A DNA stretch of 35,617 nt, taken from assembly GCA_937922005.1 (NCBI GenBank), contig CAKZWV010000058.1:1-35617 (forward strand), given 5' to 3'. Source of the stretch: an uncultured Clostridia bacterium. Its GTDB lineage: Bacteria; Bacillota; Clostridia; Saccharofermentanales; DTU023. Positions 23,149 to 29,732 of this stretch are shown here, one piece after another. The first letter of the stretch is position 1, and each line of letters opens with the position of its first letter. Below the pieces are notes generated by a model. The model made no database searches, was not told where the DNA came from, and saw only the letters and a program-made list of their open reading frames with translations. Both the position numbers and the translations under genes were made by a program.

Positions 23149-23549
23149 TGGGAGCTGGCAACTCTGGCAAGTATATTGGTAGAAAAGGTGCATCCACGGA
23201 ACAAGCAACCCCACCTAAATCTAACATACAAGACAATGCCAAATCACTTGCCCAGAAATACGGACTTACGCCAACCGGTTATTTTGGAGAAAAGGGCAAA
23301 AATTGTCGTGTTATTGCTACAACCACTCCAGAGGAAACATCTGTCGCTTTTTATAAGCAAATCGGTAAAGGTGGACAGACAATTCCCCTCAATAACAAGA
23401 AAGGCACAATGACAGTTTTGGATGATGGAACTCGCATTGTACATAGGCTGATTACATCCACAAAAGGAAGTCCTGCAATAGAGATTACTATTTCGGGTTC
23501 ACCACTTGTGAAGGATCAAAAAATTCATTTTATTAAGGGGGAAAAGTAA
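23148..23549 (+). CDS. Toxin-like small protein with MGAGNSG leader, cassette 2
   Basis: The 133-residue product starts MGAGNSGKYIGRKGA, then a linker, then a compact domain: YFGEKGKNCRVI, AFYKQIGKGG, then GTMTVLDDGTRIVHRLITS, GSPAIEITISG and a final QKIHFIKGEK. The sequence DDGT-x5-R followed by GSPA-x-EI and KIHF resembles C-terminal toxin domains of Rhs/CdiA-type polymorphic toxins, probably nucleases. This is recalled similarity, not a computed match. Translation is coupled to the upstream DUF4417 gene, and the next gene starts immediately after the stop. Confidence 0.5.
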   Translation: MGAGNSGKYIGRKGASTEQATPPKSNIQDNAKSLAQKYGLTPTGYFGEKGKNCRVIATTTPEETSVAFYKQIGKGGQTIPLNNKKGTMTVLDDGTRIVHRLITSTKGSPAIEITISGSPLVKDQKIHFIKGEK

Positions 23550-24092
23550 ATGATTTATGCTACTTTTAATGATTATATGGTATCCATGCTTAAGAGCTTT
23601 ATCGGATGTGAATTCAACTCATACGAATATGTCTCCATTGGGAATGGAGCTTATGGGAATTTGCGCATTCAGATAAATGGGGAACCCTATGAAATCCGAA
23701 ATCAGCAGAGGATTGTTATGATGAATAACGAATCTGTTGACCTTTCAAGTTTATCTATAGAAAAAGCTGCTGGAGAATTTGAGCCGGTATGTGGTGACCA
23801 GATCTCTCTAAATATCATTGAGGATACCATACAAGATGTACAAATTATCCAAGATTCCGTTCATCTTTCTAATGGCGATGAGATTCTAATGGATATGGCC
23901 ATTGTATTCAAGACCAAACAGACAGATACAATGTTTTCTCGTGATGCTTGGTTCTCTGAATTCATTACGGTTAGTGATACTTATGATCTTGACTCTGTAT
24001 ACCCTATTTGCAGAGCCAAAGATACTTGGCGAAATGATGATGAATCAGAAGTGATTATTCATAGAATCACCAAATCGTTACTAAATATTTAA
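23550..24092 (+). CDS. Candidate immunity protein of cassette 2
   Basis: I do not recognise a family. The 180-residue product is soluble and acidic, rich in beta-strand-like segments (LRIQINGEPYEIRN, DVQIIQDSVHL), and has no export signal. It starts directly after the TAA of the toxin-like gene with GGGGAAAAG upstream. It shares no visible similarity with the proteins in the same slot of cassettes 1 and 3. The immunity role is inferred from position only. Confidence 0.45.
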   Translation: MIYATFNDYMVSMLKSFIGCEFNSYEYVSIGNGAYGNLRIQINGEPYEIRNQQRIVMMNNESVDLSSLSIEKAAGEFEPVCGDQISLNIIEDTIQDVQIIQDSVHLSNGDEILMDMAIVFKTKQTDTMFSRDAWFSEFITVSDTYDLDSVYPICRAKDTWRNDDESEVIIHRITKSLLNI

Positions 24093-24115
24093 AGAATGGC
24101 AGCGGCATGACATAG

Positions 24116-24145
24116 TGGTCCCGATATTTTAGACAAAGTTAAAGA
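24116..24145 (+). repeat. 30-bp repeat, copy A (possible IS21-type end)
   Basis: TGGTCCCGATATTTT, then A, then GACAAAGTTAAAGA. An identical stretch but for one base lies at 26037-26066. Copy A stands 24 bases after the cassette 2 immunity gene and directly before the istB fragment. Confidence 0.7.
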
Positions 24146-24157
24146 TATTTTCATTTT

Positions 24158-24310
24158 TATAGGCGGCTGTATTTTCAAATGGCGGCTGCCATGATTGATC
24201 GGCTAGTACATCAAGGTCATTTGTTGCTCTTTGAAGGCAAAAGTTACAGATTAGAACACGCTTTGATGAGGCAAGGATTAACCGAGAATATTGAAGAAAC
24301 GATGCCGTAG
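24158..24310 (+). pseudogene. C-terminal remnant of istB (IS21-family helper ATPase)
   Basis: The frame reads FYRRLYFQMAAAMIDRLVHQ and then GHLLLFEGKSYRLEHALMRQ. The DRLVH-x-GHLL-x-FEG-x-SYR pattern is the C-terminus of IstB, the ATPase that assists IS21-family transposition. The Walker motifs and the istA gene are absent, so this is only debris. It shows that an IS21 element was once between cassettes 2 and 3. Confidence 0.75.
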
Positions 24311-24351
24311 GCATCAAATTTCACGTCATTCGACTCACGTAACGGCCACAG

Positions 24352-24384
24352 GGAATTCCTGATGCTCATTTCAGGGATTTTTAC
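24352..24384 (+). terminator. Possible Rho-independent terminator after cassette 2
   Basis: TTCCTGA can pair with TTCAGGGA across a short loop, followed by TTTTTAC. Stem pairing includes a G-U. Confidence 0.4.
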
Positions 24385-24410
24385 TTGACAGAACACAATC
24401 GCAGACAAGT

Positions 24411-24489
24411 AAGGAGGTGGTTCAATTGAGGGTAAAAAAATAAAACGTATCCATAACAGTTCCAGCAGTTAAAATACGTTTCATTTTTG
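24411..24489 (+). other. Second possible degraded type I toxin locus
   Basis: AAGGAGGTGG (24411-24420) precedes TTG 24426 and a five-codon frame ending TAA 24443. An A-run then leads to an inverted repeat, AAACGTAT (24443-24450) with ATACGTTT (24474-24481), followed by CATTTTT. The order of elements is the same as at 20588-20671. It looks like a holin-like type I toxin locus whose coding body has been deleted. Confidence 0.35.
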
Positions 24490-24546
24490 GATTTGCTATA
24501 TCCTTTTTCTAGACAATTAAGATTGTAGCATATCCTTTCCGTTACT

Positions 24547-24604
24547 TCAATTGACATTTTGTACAAAACGTCAATTGACAATTTAACAATTGTCCGATCG
24601 GACA
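24547..24604 (+). promoter_or_regulatory. Two palindromes upstream of cassette 3
   Basis: A 32-bp near-perfect palindrome spans 24547-24578: arms TCAATTGAC and GTCAATTGA around TTTTGTACAAAA, with one mismatched pair. A second, perfect 14-bp palindrome TGTCCGATCGGACA lies at 24591-24604, 15 bases before the cassette 3 start. TTGACA occurs within the first. These look like operators or a recombination site. The remaining bases of the 24093-24619 gap hold the istB debris, repeat and hairpins listed separately. Confidence 0.6.
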
Positions 24605-24619
24605 GAAAGGAGCATGTAA

Positions 24620-25261
24620 ATGCTTAAAACAAATATACGCAAGTACGATATATTCAAGTTATATTACTGGCATAATGCCACACTTGTGGGGAAATATAGA
24701 TTGCCACAGTTAGAAGCAACACAAGCTTTACCTCACGATGTGATAAGTTTTAATGAACGTAAGGGTGTATCTCATCCTGAAAATCACTGGGTGGATTTCT
24801 TTATTGACGATGCATTGTTTGAAAACTTCTGGAATCATCCCGAGATGAGTTTTGAGAACCTCCGAAAATTTGAAGGAATTATTTCTACGGATTACTCGCT
24901 CTTTCCAGAACTGCTTCCTGGACAGATTATTTGGAACTGTACTCGTAATCGCGTAATTACGTATTATTTGCAGCAAAATGGTTTTACAGTCATTCCTGTT
25001 GCATCATGGTGCACAATCGAGGATTTTGAATGGTGTTTTGACGGTCTTCCTGACAACAGTTCTATCGCCATTTCTACCAATGGATGTATGTCCAGTCCAT
25101 ACGGAAAAAGAATATTTCTGCTGGGCGTAGAAGAACTTCAGAAAAGAAAGCACCCTTCACATCTGATTGTGTGCGGACGCCATGTGTCGGAGCTGGATAA
25201 ATACGACAACACTCATTATTATCCATGCTTTTCTCAGAGATGGAAGGAGCGTGTTGGATAA
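24620..25261 (+). CDS. DUF4417-like protein, cassette 3 (divergent)
   Basis: AAAGGAGC precedes the ATG. The 213-residue product keeps the family outline with changes: EGIISTDYSLFPELLPGQI, WNCTRNRVITYYLQQNGF, VIPVASWCTIEDFEWCFDGL and SIAISTNGCM. The RWGD motif of copies 1 and 2 is replaced by SWCT. That makes it the most distant of the three. It ends KERVG, as copy 2 ends KKVG, and its TAA overlaps the next ATG by one base. Function is unknown; the conserved slot suggests a shared helper role for different toxins. Confidence 0.7.
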   Translation: MLKTNIRKYDIFKLYYWHNATLVGKYRLPQLEATQALPHDVISFNERKGVSHPENHWVDFFIDDALFENFWNHPEMSFENLRKFEGIISTDYSLFPELLPGQIIWNCTRNRVITYYLQQNGFTVIPVASWCTIEDFEWCFDGLPDNSSIAISTNGCMSSPYGKRIFLLGVEELQKRKHPSHLIVCGRHVSELDKYDNTHYYPCFSQRWKERVG

Positions 25262-25641
25262 TGGGTAGCCGAGGTTCTTTTTTAGAGAGTGGCGGGTTTT
25301 CCGCTCCTGCTAAATGGCACACAGTTGATTATGTTGATGGCGTTAAGGTACTGCTGCCCAAATACCCGAAAGCCAGTATCAATTTGCCGGAACGTTCTAA
25401 TACGCCGGGAACATCCTATCTTTCTTATCGGAAGGATGGTACTTTTGATCAATTACGAGTTTTTGGAGATGATCGAATTCCAATTCTAGATATTGATTAT
25501 GGCAAGCACCAGGGTAAGAAGTCTCTGCACGTCCACTATTATAAGAATGGTGTACGCGGCAGCGGCAATGATGTTGTGGTACTGCATCCAGGTGATGCTT
25601 TATACGAAAGATATAAACGTTATTTTAAAGGGGTGATATAA
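25261..25641 (+). CDS. Toxin-like small protein with MGSRGS leader and HVH motif, cassette 3
   Basis: ATG 25261 overlaps the TAA of the DUF4417 gene (TAATG); a longer frame from 25225 is not needed. The 126-residue product starts MGSRGSFLESGG, a leader that I recall from small phage-borne proteins beginning MGSRGASSG. The C-terminal half has DQLRVFGDDRIPILDIDYG, then SLHVHYYKNGVRG and GDALYERYKRYFKG. The DIDY...HVH combination is typical of small nuclease-like toxins in phage and polymorphic systems, with the two His as candidate catalytic residues. It is coupled to the next gene by another TAATG. Confidence 0.5.
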   Translation: MGSRGSFLESGGFSAPAKWHTVDYVDGVKVLLPKYPKASINLPERSNTPGTSYLSYRKDGTFDQLRVFGDDRIPILDIDYGKHQGKKSLHVHYYKNGVRGSGNDVVVLHPGDALYERYKRYFKGVI

Positions 25642-25940
25642 TGATTGGCACAAACATGGAAGAATTAAAAGAATACTTGAAATCAAATAGAGAAATCGAA
25701 TTTTCTTATCAAAATTCTGTCTATACGATTGAACCAGGTGGAATTACAGCAAACACACAATTTTCTATTTGGAAATCAAAGACAGATACGGACACAGCTG
25801 ATTGCATCTGTGAGTATACAGCTCCATCAGGTATGATTAGTGAAGAAGACATAATTAACGATTTTTTAAACACGAAATGCTTCGAAGGGAAATCTTTTGT
25901 CGAAATTGAAAATGCTGTTACAGTCGATGTAATCTTCTAG
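25641..25940 (+). CDS. Candidate immunity protein of cassette 3
   Basis: The 99-residue product is acidic and soluble, with YTIEPGGITANTQFSIWKS near the middle and a C-terminal VEIENAVTVDVIF. No family is recognised. The start is coupled to the toxin-like gene by TAATG, and GGGGTG lies upstream. A terminator follows. The immunity role is inferred from slot, size and charge. Confidence 0.45.
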   Translation: MIGTNMEELKEYLKSNREIEFSYQNSVYTIEPGGITANTQFSIWKSKTDTDTADCICEYTAPSGMISEEDIINDFLNTKCFEGKSFVEIENAVTVDVIF

Positions 25941-25985
25941 CTCGTTTGCAGTCTCTTAACATCATAGCGCAAGTGCTTTATCACA

Positions 25986-26028
25986 CAATGACCACACCGG
26001 AAGCGCATCCGCTGTGGCCATTGTTTTA
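25986..26028 (+). terminator. Rho-independent terminator of cassette 3
   Basis: CAATGACCACA pairs with TGTGGCCATTG (one mismatch) across a 16-base loop, and GTTTTAC follows. Confidence 0.6.
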
Positions 26029-26036
26029 CTCTATAT

Positions 26037-26066
26037 TGGTCCCGATATTTTCGACAAAGTTAAAGA
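26037..26066 (+). repeat. 30-bp repeat, copy B
   Basis: Matches 24116-24145 at 29 of 30 positions. It ends 7 bases before the left inverted repeat of the insertion sequence. Confidence 0.7.
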
Positions 26067-26120
26067 GATTTCTTCCTGAACTCTGCACAAAAGTAACACT
26101 AAGAAGCTCCTCTTGTGTGG

Positions 26121-26333
26121 TCAGTCCTCTAGAAATATCATAACTTCCTTCAAACTGCGATTGCTTTTCCCATAGGCTTCCATAATCTGGTTAATCTCTT
26201 GCTGCTTTTTCTTCTTTTGTAATACCGCAAGTCGCTGGGAAAGTGCCTCGTAACGGTTCTTTGCCCTAGTCATTTGCTTTTGTACTTCCAAGATTTCTTG
26301 ATCATAGCGCTCTAAGCTTTTCTTCCTTGGCAT
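26121..26333 (-). CDS. Short coiled-coil accessory protein of the insertion sequence
   Basis: The start MPRKKSLERYDQEI follows GGGGAAG; a longer frame from 26372 would overlap the transposase end. The 70-residue product is almost entirely helical, with heptad-like Leu/Ile spacing and Lys/Gln-rich stretches (LAVLQKKKKQQEINQIMEAY). It resembles DUF4315-type small proteins of mobile elements in Clostridia. It begins 28 bases after the transposase stop and lies within the inverted repeats. It may assist or regulate transposition; nothing proves this. Confidence 0.6.
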   Translation of the reverse strand: MPRKKSLERYDQEILEVQKQMTRAKNRYEALSQRLAVLQKKKKQQEINQIMEAYGKSNRSLKEVMIFLED

Positions 26334-26361
26334 CTGTCTTCCCCTCTTTCTAGCTGAAATA

Positions 26362-28050
26362 TCAATCGGCAAGTACTAGGTCTTGACCAATCTGTACAGC
26401 GATCTCCCGAACGCTATCTGCATCTAGACCGAAAGAGCTCAGGATGATCTTTTGTTTCTTGGTTACGGCATGGTCCAGTTGATAGTAGCCCTTGTTCCTG
26501 CGTACCATTTCAATCTTTTCAAGTTCCCGGAGAGCAGCAGGAACTGTGAGGTAGTTGGGTTTGGTCTCAATTCGGTGCATGGTCTCCTTGAGGAGGTTGT
26601 AGATTCTGTTGCGGACAATTAAGGCTAAAAACTCAATGAAGATCTTAGAAGAGATGGCTTCTTGGCTTTGAACACGCATACTTTTGCCTCCAAGAAAGGT
26701 CTTGTCAGCGGCAAATAACTTCTCTGAGGCATCTCTTCCTTTGTAGAGTATTAGTGCTTCTTCTGCCGTCATTTTCTCTGAACTGACAAGGCAAAAGTAA
26801 CCGCATAGGCCTAGCTCCTTTTGGATGACATCAGCACGCTCCTCGACATAGAGCAAGCTGCCATCCTTGCTGTAGTGAAGTTGGAAGTATTCCTTGTAGG
26901 TTCTTCCAAACTGAATAGCTTTTCCTTCGTTCTTATGGAGAAATTCTGCCATTCTCTCGATTTTTACCTCTAGTTTCTCTCTTTCTACGGCTTGCCTTTC
27001 GGCGCTAAAATAAAGGTGAAAATATCGCAACTTGGTGTCATCTTCATACATTCTAGACTTTACAGTAGTGCCGTAAACTCGATACGAACGAATATTGGCA
27101 TCCCGTCTCGTTTCAAAGCTGTTGCGATTGGCCTCTACTAAATCTGCAACTAAAGATTTGCATCCTTTTACCATGAGCAAAAAGGAAAAGCCCTGTTCGT
27201 CGATGTATTGGATGTTATTCTTAGAAAAATACCCTCGATCTAAGATAAAGCCGATTATCTTGTAGTCATACTCCAAGACTTTGTCCACCATGAATGTTAA
27301 CTGAGAGACGTCCGTGATGGAGCCAGGATACTCCTCGTAGAAAAGAGGGACCCGGTTGGTCTTGTCAAAGGCAAGAGAAAGATTGAAAACAGGGAAGCCT
27401 TTTTCATCCTTCGCTTTTCCAAATTCGACCAAGTCGACATCGCCTGCTTGGCAATTTTTGTTCGTAGAGTCATAGGAGACGTATATCCGTTGTTGGTGAT
27501 CCCGATCCTTGTTCCAGTCATCTAAAAAGCCTAAAATCTGCTCTTCCTGAATCGAGCTAAGAAATCGACTAATAGAAGAATCACTATGGATTTTCATGCC
27601 CTTGGTAAAAAGAGGATGAGAGAAGGCGTAGTCAGGGTAATGCTGGGCAACATTTTCTTCCTCTACGATGGAGTAGCTGAGTAGATCGAGTAAAAGACTA
27701 GTCTTCTCACCGAAGTACTTTTCTAGGAGGGAAGGCAGTTGATATTCGCACAGGACAGATTGGATTGCAAGGAAAGTGCCAATCTTTAGGCAGCAACTCC
27801 TGGAAGCATCAGGTAAATCAACCGGTAGGTTGGGAGTGGGGAAGTAAAGCTCATACTTTTCGTTCGGGAACATTTCCGAAGCATCATCTGCGACAAGTTT
27901 GCCGATAATCACCCGCTTAGGGATGGTATATCCTTTATCTTTTTTGTAAATCCTATCTATTTCGTAGAGAACATAGGAACTATCGCCTTTTTTCTTGATG
28001 ACAAGCTTACCGGGAGCCTCCGGGATAGGGATAGAAAAATCGTAATACAT
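26362..28050 (-). CDS. IS1634/IS4-like transposase
   Basis: ATG at 28050 (MYYDFSIPIPEAPG) follows GGAGGAGAAG, so I prefer it to the longer frame from 28098. The 562-residue product has the RNase H-fold DDE core: first Asp in YVSYDSTNKNCQAGD, second in GFILDRGYFSKNN, and a Glu in RDASEKLF within the usual Y-x2-R-x3-E setting. The segment LVEFGKAKDEKGFPVFNLSL and FYEEYPGSITD are typical of this group. No frameshift or stop is seen. It catalyses cut and insertion of the surrounding element. Confidence 0.9.
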   Translation of the reverse strand: MYYDFSIPIPEAPGKLVIKKKGDSSYVLYEIDRIYKKDKGYTIPKRVIIGKLVADDASEMFPNEKYELYFPTPNLPVDLPDASRSCCLKIGTFLAIQSVLCEYQLPSLLEKYFGEKTSLLLDLLSYSIVEEENVAQHYPDYAFSHPLFTKGMKIHSDSSISRFLSSIQEEQILGFLDDWNKDRDHQQRIYVSYDSTNKNCQAGDVDLVEFGKAKDEKGFPVFNLSLAFDKTNRVPLFYEEYPGSITDVSQLTFMVDKVLEYDYKIIGFILDRGYFSKNNIQYIDEQGFSFLLMVKGCKSLVADLVEANRNSFETRRDANIRSYRVYGTTVKSRMYEDDTKLRYFHLYFSAERQAVEREKLEVKIERMAEFLHKNEGKAIQFGRTYKEYFQLHYSKDGSLLYVEERADVIQKELGLCGYFCLVSSEKMTAEEALILYKGRDASEKLFAADKTFLGGKSMRVQSQEAISSKIFIEFLALIVRNRIYNLLKETMHRIETKPNYLTVPAALRELEKIEMVRRNKGYYQLDHAVTKKQKIILSSFGLDADSVREIAVQIGQDLVLAD

Positions 28051-28300
28051 AAGGACTTCTCCTCCAGTGCAAGAGTCAGAGCAAGCGTAGTAAATCAAAG
28101 TAAAAAGTGCAAGAGAACAATCTGGAAATTGCGAATTGTTGGAAATATTTCATAAACTTTTTTTAACAAGTGTCACTTTTGTGCAGAGTTCAGGAGTTAA
28201 GTCAAAAGTTTGGAATAGCGAATATAGGGGGTTATTTTTTTCTGGTCAATAGATTATAGTAGAGGACAGTTAGGAATCTTTAAGGAGGATTAAGAAAGCA

Positions 28301-28636
28301 ATGACAGGAAAAGAATATCAGGCTTTAGCCATGAAAACCTCTGGTATTCCTGAGGATAAAAAAGAAAATAGGCTTTATCATGCCGTCTTTGGCCTCAATA
28401 GTGAAGCTGGTGAGGTGGCAGGAATCTTACAAAAACAGTACCAGGGCCATGAGGTCGATCCAGAGCACATGATGAAGGAGTTGGGTGACTGTCTTTGGAT
28501 GATTGCGGAAGCCTGTGATGCAATAGGCACCGATATGGATGCGGTGATGGAGAAAAATATCGCCAAGCTTCAAGCTAGGTACCCGCATGGGTTTACGGTA
28601 GAGGATTCTTTGCATCGGAAGGCGGGAGATATATAA
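28301..28636 (+). CDS. MazG-like nucleotide pyrophosphohydrolase
   Basis: AAGGAGG lies 12 bases ahead of the ATG. The 111-residue product is a single MazG-type domain. GLNSEAGEVAGILQK carries the E-x2-E pair and MMKELGDCLWMIAEACDAIG the E-x2-D metal-binding pair. These all-alpha enzymes hydrolyse nucleoside triphosphates to monophosphate, often non-canonical or excess dNTPs. The gene lies just outside the right end of the insertion sequence. It is probably part of the chromosomal backbone. No partner gene points to a specific substrate. Confidence 0.88.
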   Translation: MTGKEYQALAMKTSGIPEDKKENRLYHAVFGLNSEAGEVAGILQKQYQGHEVDPEHMMKELGDCLWMIAEACDAIGTDMDAVMEKNIAKLQARYPHGFTVEDSLHRKAGDI

Positions 28637-28649
28637 GCTTTTGGCCGCA

Positions 28650-28740
28650 TTCGATCTCAACGTTCGAGCCTATTGTTCGATCTTATCATTCGAGCCTATA
28701 ATCCGAGCTTATTGTCCGAACTTATCATCCGAGCCTATTA
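28650..28740 (+). repeat. Seven 13-bp intergenic tandem repeats
   Basis: Seven units of 13 bases follow without gaps (typical unit TTCGAGCCTATTG). Alternate units resemble each other more (…CTATTG, …TTATCA), so a 26-bp pair was probably duplicated. An eighth partial TCCGAATG follows. The array starts 14 bases after the MazG-like gene. Confidence 0.9.
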
Positions 28741-28780
28741 GGGTCCGAATGTGGGGTATGAAGAAAAGGAAGAGATTGCC

Positions 28781-29554
28781 ATGAATAAGAAGAAGGTATT
28801 TGGCCTGGTTCTGGTTGCTTTGCTTATGCTTTTAGCTGGGTTTTGCTTTATGATGATGCGCCATGGGGCTAAAGGAGAGACGATCACCCAGGAGGATGTA
28901 GAAAACTCCATGCAAACGGACTTTTTAAGTTTGGTAGGAAGTATCAGGCGGTCCACGGAGGGGATGGGCATGGAGGAGGCAGATTTATCTGTTTTGCACC
29001 TCCTTGGACCGGTTTATCAGGTTCATTCAGATGAGAAGGCAGAGGTTGAGGCAAGTTCTTTGCGCAGGAGCGTTTTATCGTTTCCCCTAGTGGATGCCAG
29101 GGGTCAAATCATTGGTGTTTACAGTGTCCTTAAGTCAGACGGCGAAGTTAACGCTAATCTCGGGGGCGACTATGCTTCATTCTTGGAAAAGGCCCGAGAA
29201 GCAATGCTAGGCCAGGGAGTGCCGGAAAAAGTAAAAGAAGCTCAAGACCAAGACACCGAAGTGACCAAGATAGAGGAGGAAGCTAAGACACAGGAGAATG
29301 AGTCACAGAAGGCAGCTCCTGGGGAAAGGGATCATTTTGTTCTTTATGAAGACGAGACGGGCCCTTATCTCTTGAATATCAGCAAAAAGGAAAAGACCTC
29401 CTTGCATGGGGAGGTCTCTGCCCTTACGGAGGCACAATCTGCGTTGCTGGATAAAATCAATTCCTCATATTATCTGGACCTTGACCCCACTTCACCCCAT
29501 AACAAGTACTACTGGGAATGGTCGGAAAAGCTCCTTCAGGGGAAAGGCCAATAA
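28781..29554 (+). CDS. Membrane-anchored extracytoplasmic protein of unknown function
   Basis: ATG 28781 follows AGGAAGAG; a GTG at 28751 is possible but lacks a site. The 257-residue product starts MNKKK, then one hydrophobic helix (about residues 5-24) ending FCFMMMRHG. There is no lipobox with Cys at the right place, so it is probably an uncleaved anchor. The middle holds a segment like PAS/Cache outer folds (VSVDARG-type turn: PLVDARGQIIGVYSVLKSDG). A Gln/Glu/Lys linker follows, and the C-terminus has HFVLYEDETGPYLLNIS. I do not recognise a family. Confidence 0.6.
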   Translation: MNKKKVFGLVLVALLMLLAGFCFMMMRHGAKGETITQEDVENSMQTDFLSLVGSIRRSTEGMGMEEADLSVLHLLGPVYQVHSDEKAEVEASSLRRSVLSFPLVDARGQIIGVYSVLKSDGEVNANLGGDYASFLEKAREAMLGQGVPEKVKEAQDQDTEVTKIEEEAKTQENESQKAAPGERDHFVLYEDETGPYLLNISKKEKTSLHGEVSALTEAQSALLDKINSSYYLDLDPTSPHNKYYWEWSEKLLQGKGQ

Positions 29555-29590
29555 TATGGCGCAATAATGATTTTTTAAGGTCAAATAATT

Positions 29591-29653
29591 GGGCCCAAAG
29601 TCCCAAATCATGGCCTCAAAGTCTCAGATTATGCCCCCAAAGTCCCAAATCAT
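29591..29653 (+). repeat. Three 21-bp intergenic tandem repeats
   Basis: Units at 29591-29611, 29612-29632 and 29633-29653 share the core CAAAGTCCCAAATCAT. A degenerate half unit precedes them. They lie between convergent genes; no clear terminator is seen in the 29555-29732 gap. Confidence 0.8.
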
Positions 29654-29732
29654 GAATCATGCTTCGATCAGCCCAGCCACTGAAGGAGCCTGGTAAACGG
29701 GAAAATGATTCCATAACCTTCAAGATTTTACT

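Larger units (their letters stand above)
26074..28195 (-). mobile_element. Complete DDE insertion sequence (IS1634/IS4-like)
   Basis: The ends are inverted repeats of about 27 bp with one mismatch: TCCTGAACTCTGCACAAAAG begins at 26074, and its complement ends at 28195. Inside, on the minus strand, are a transposase and a short coiled-coil gene. I see no clear target-site duplication (left flank GATTTCT, right flank GTTAAGT). Both genes are intact, so the element may still be active. Confidence 0.85.

Noticed and set aside
24381..24581. Minus-strand Cys/Tyr-rich protein
   Set aside because: It runs through the hairpin and the 32-bp palindrome and has no ribosome site.
28650..28740. CRISPR array
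   Set aside because: Units are 13 bases and contiguous with no spacers, and no cas gene is near.
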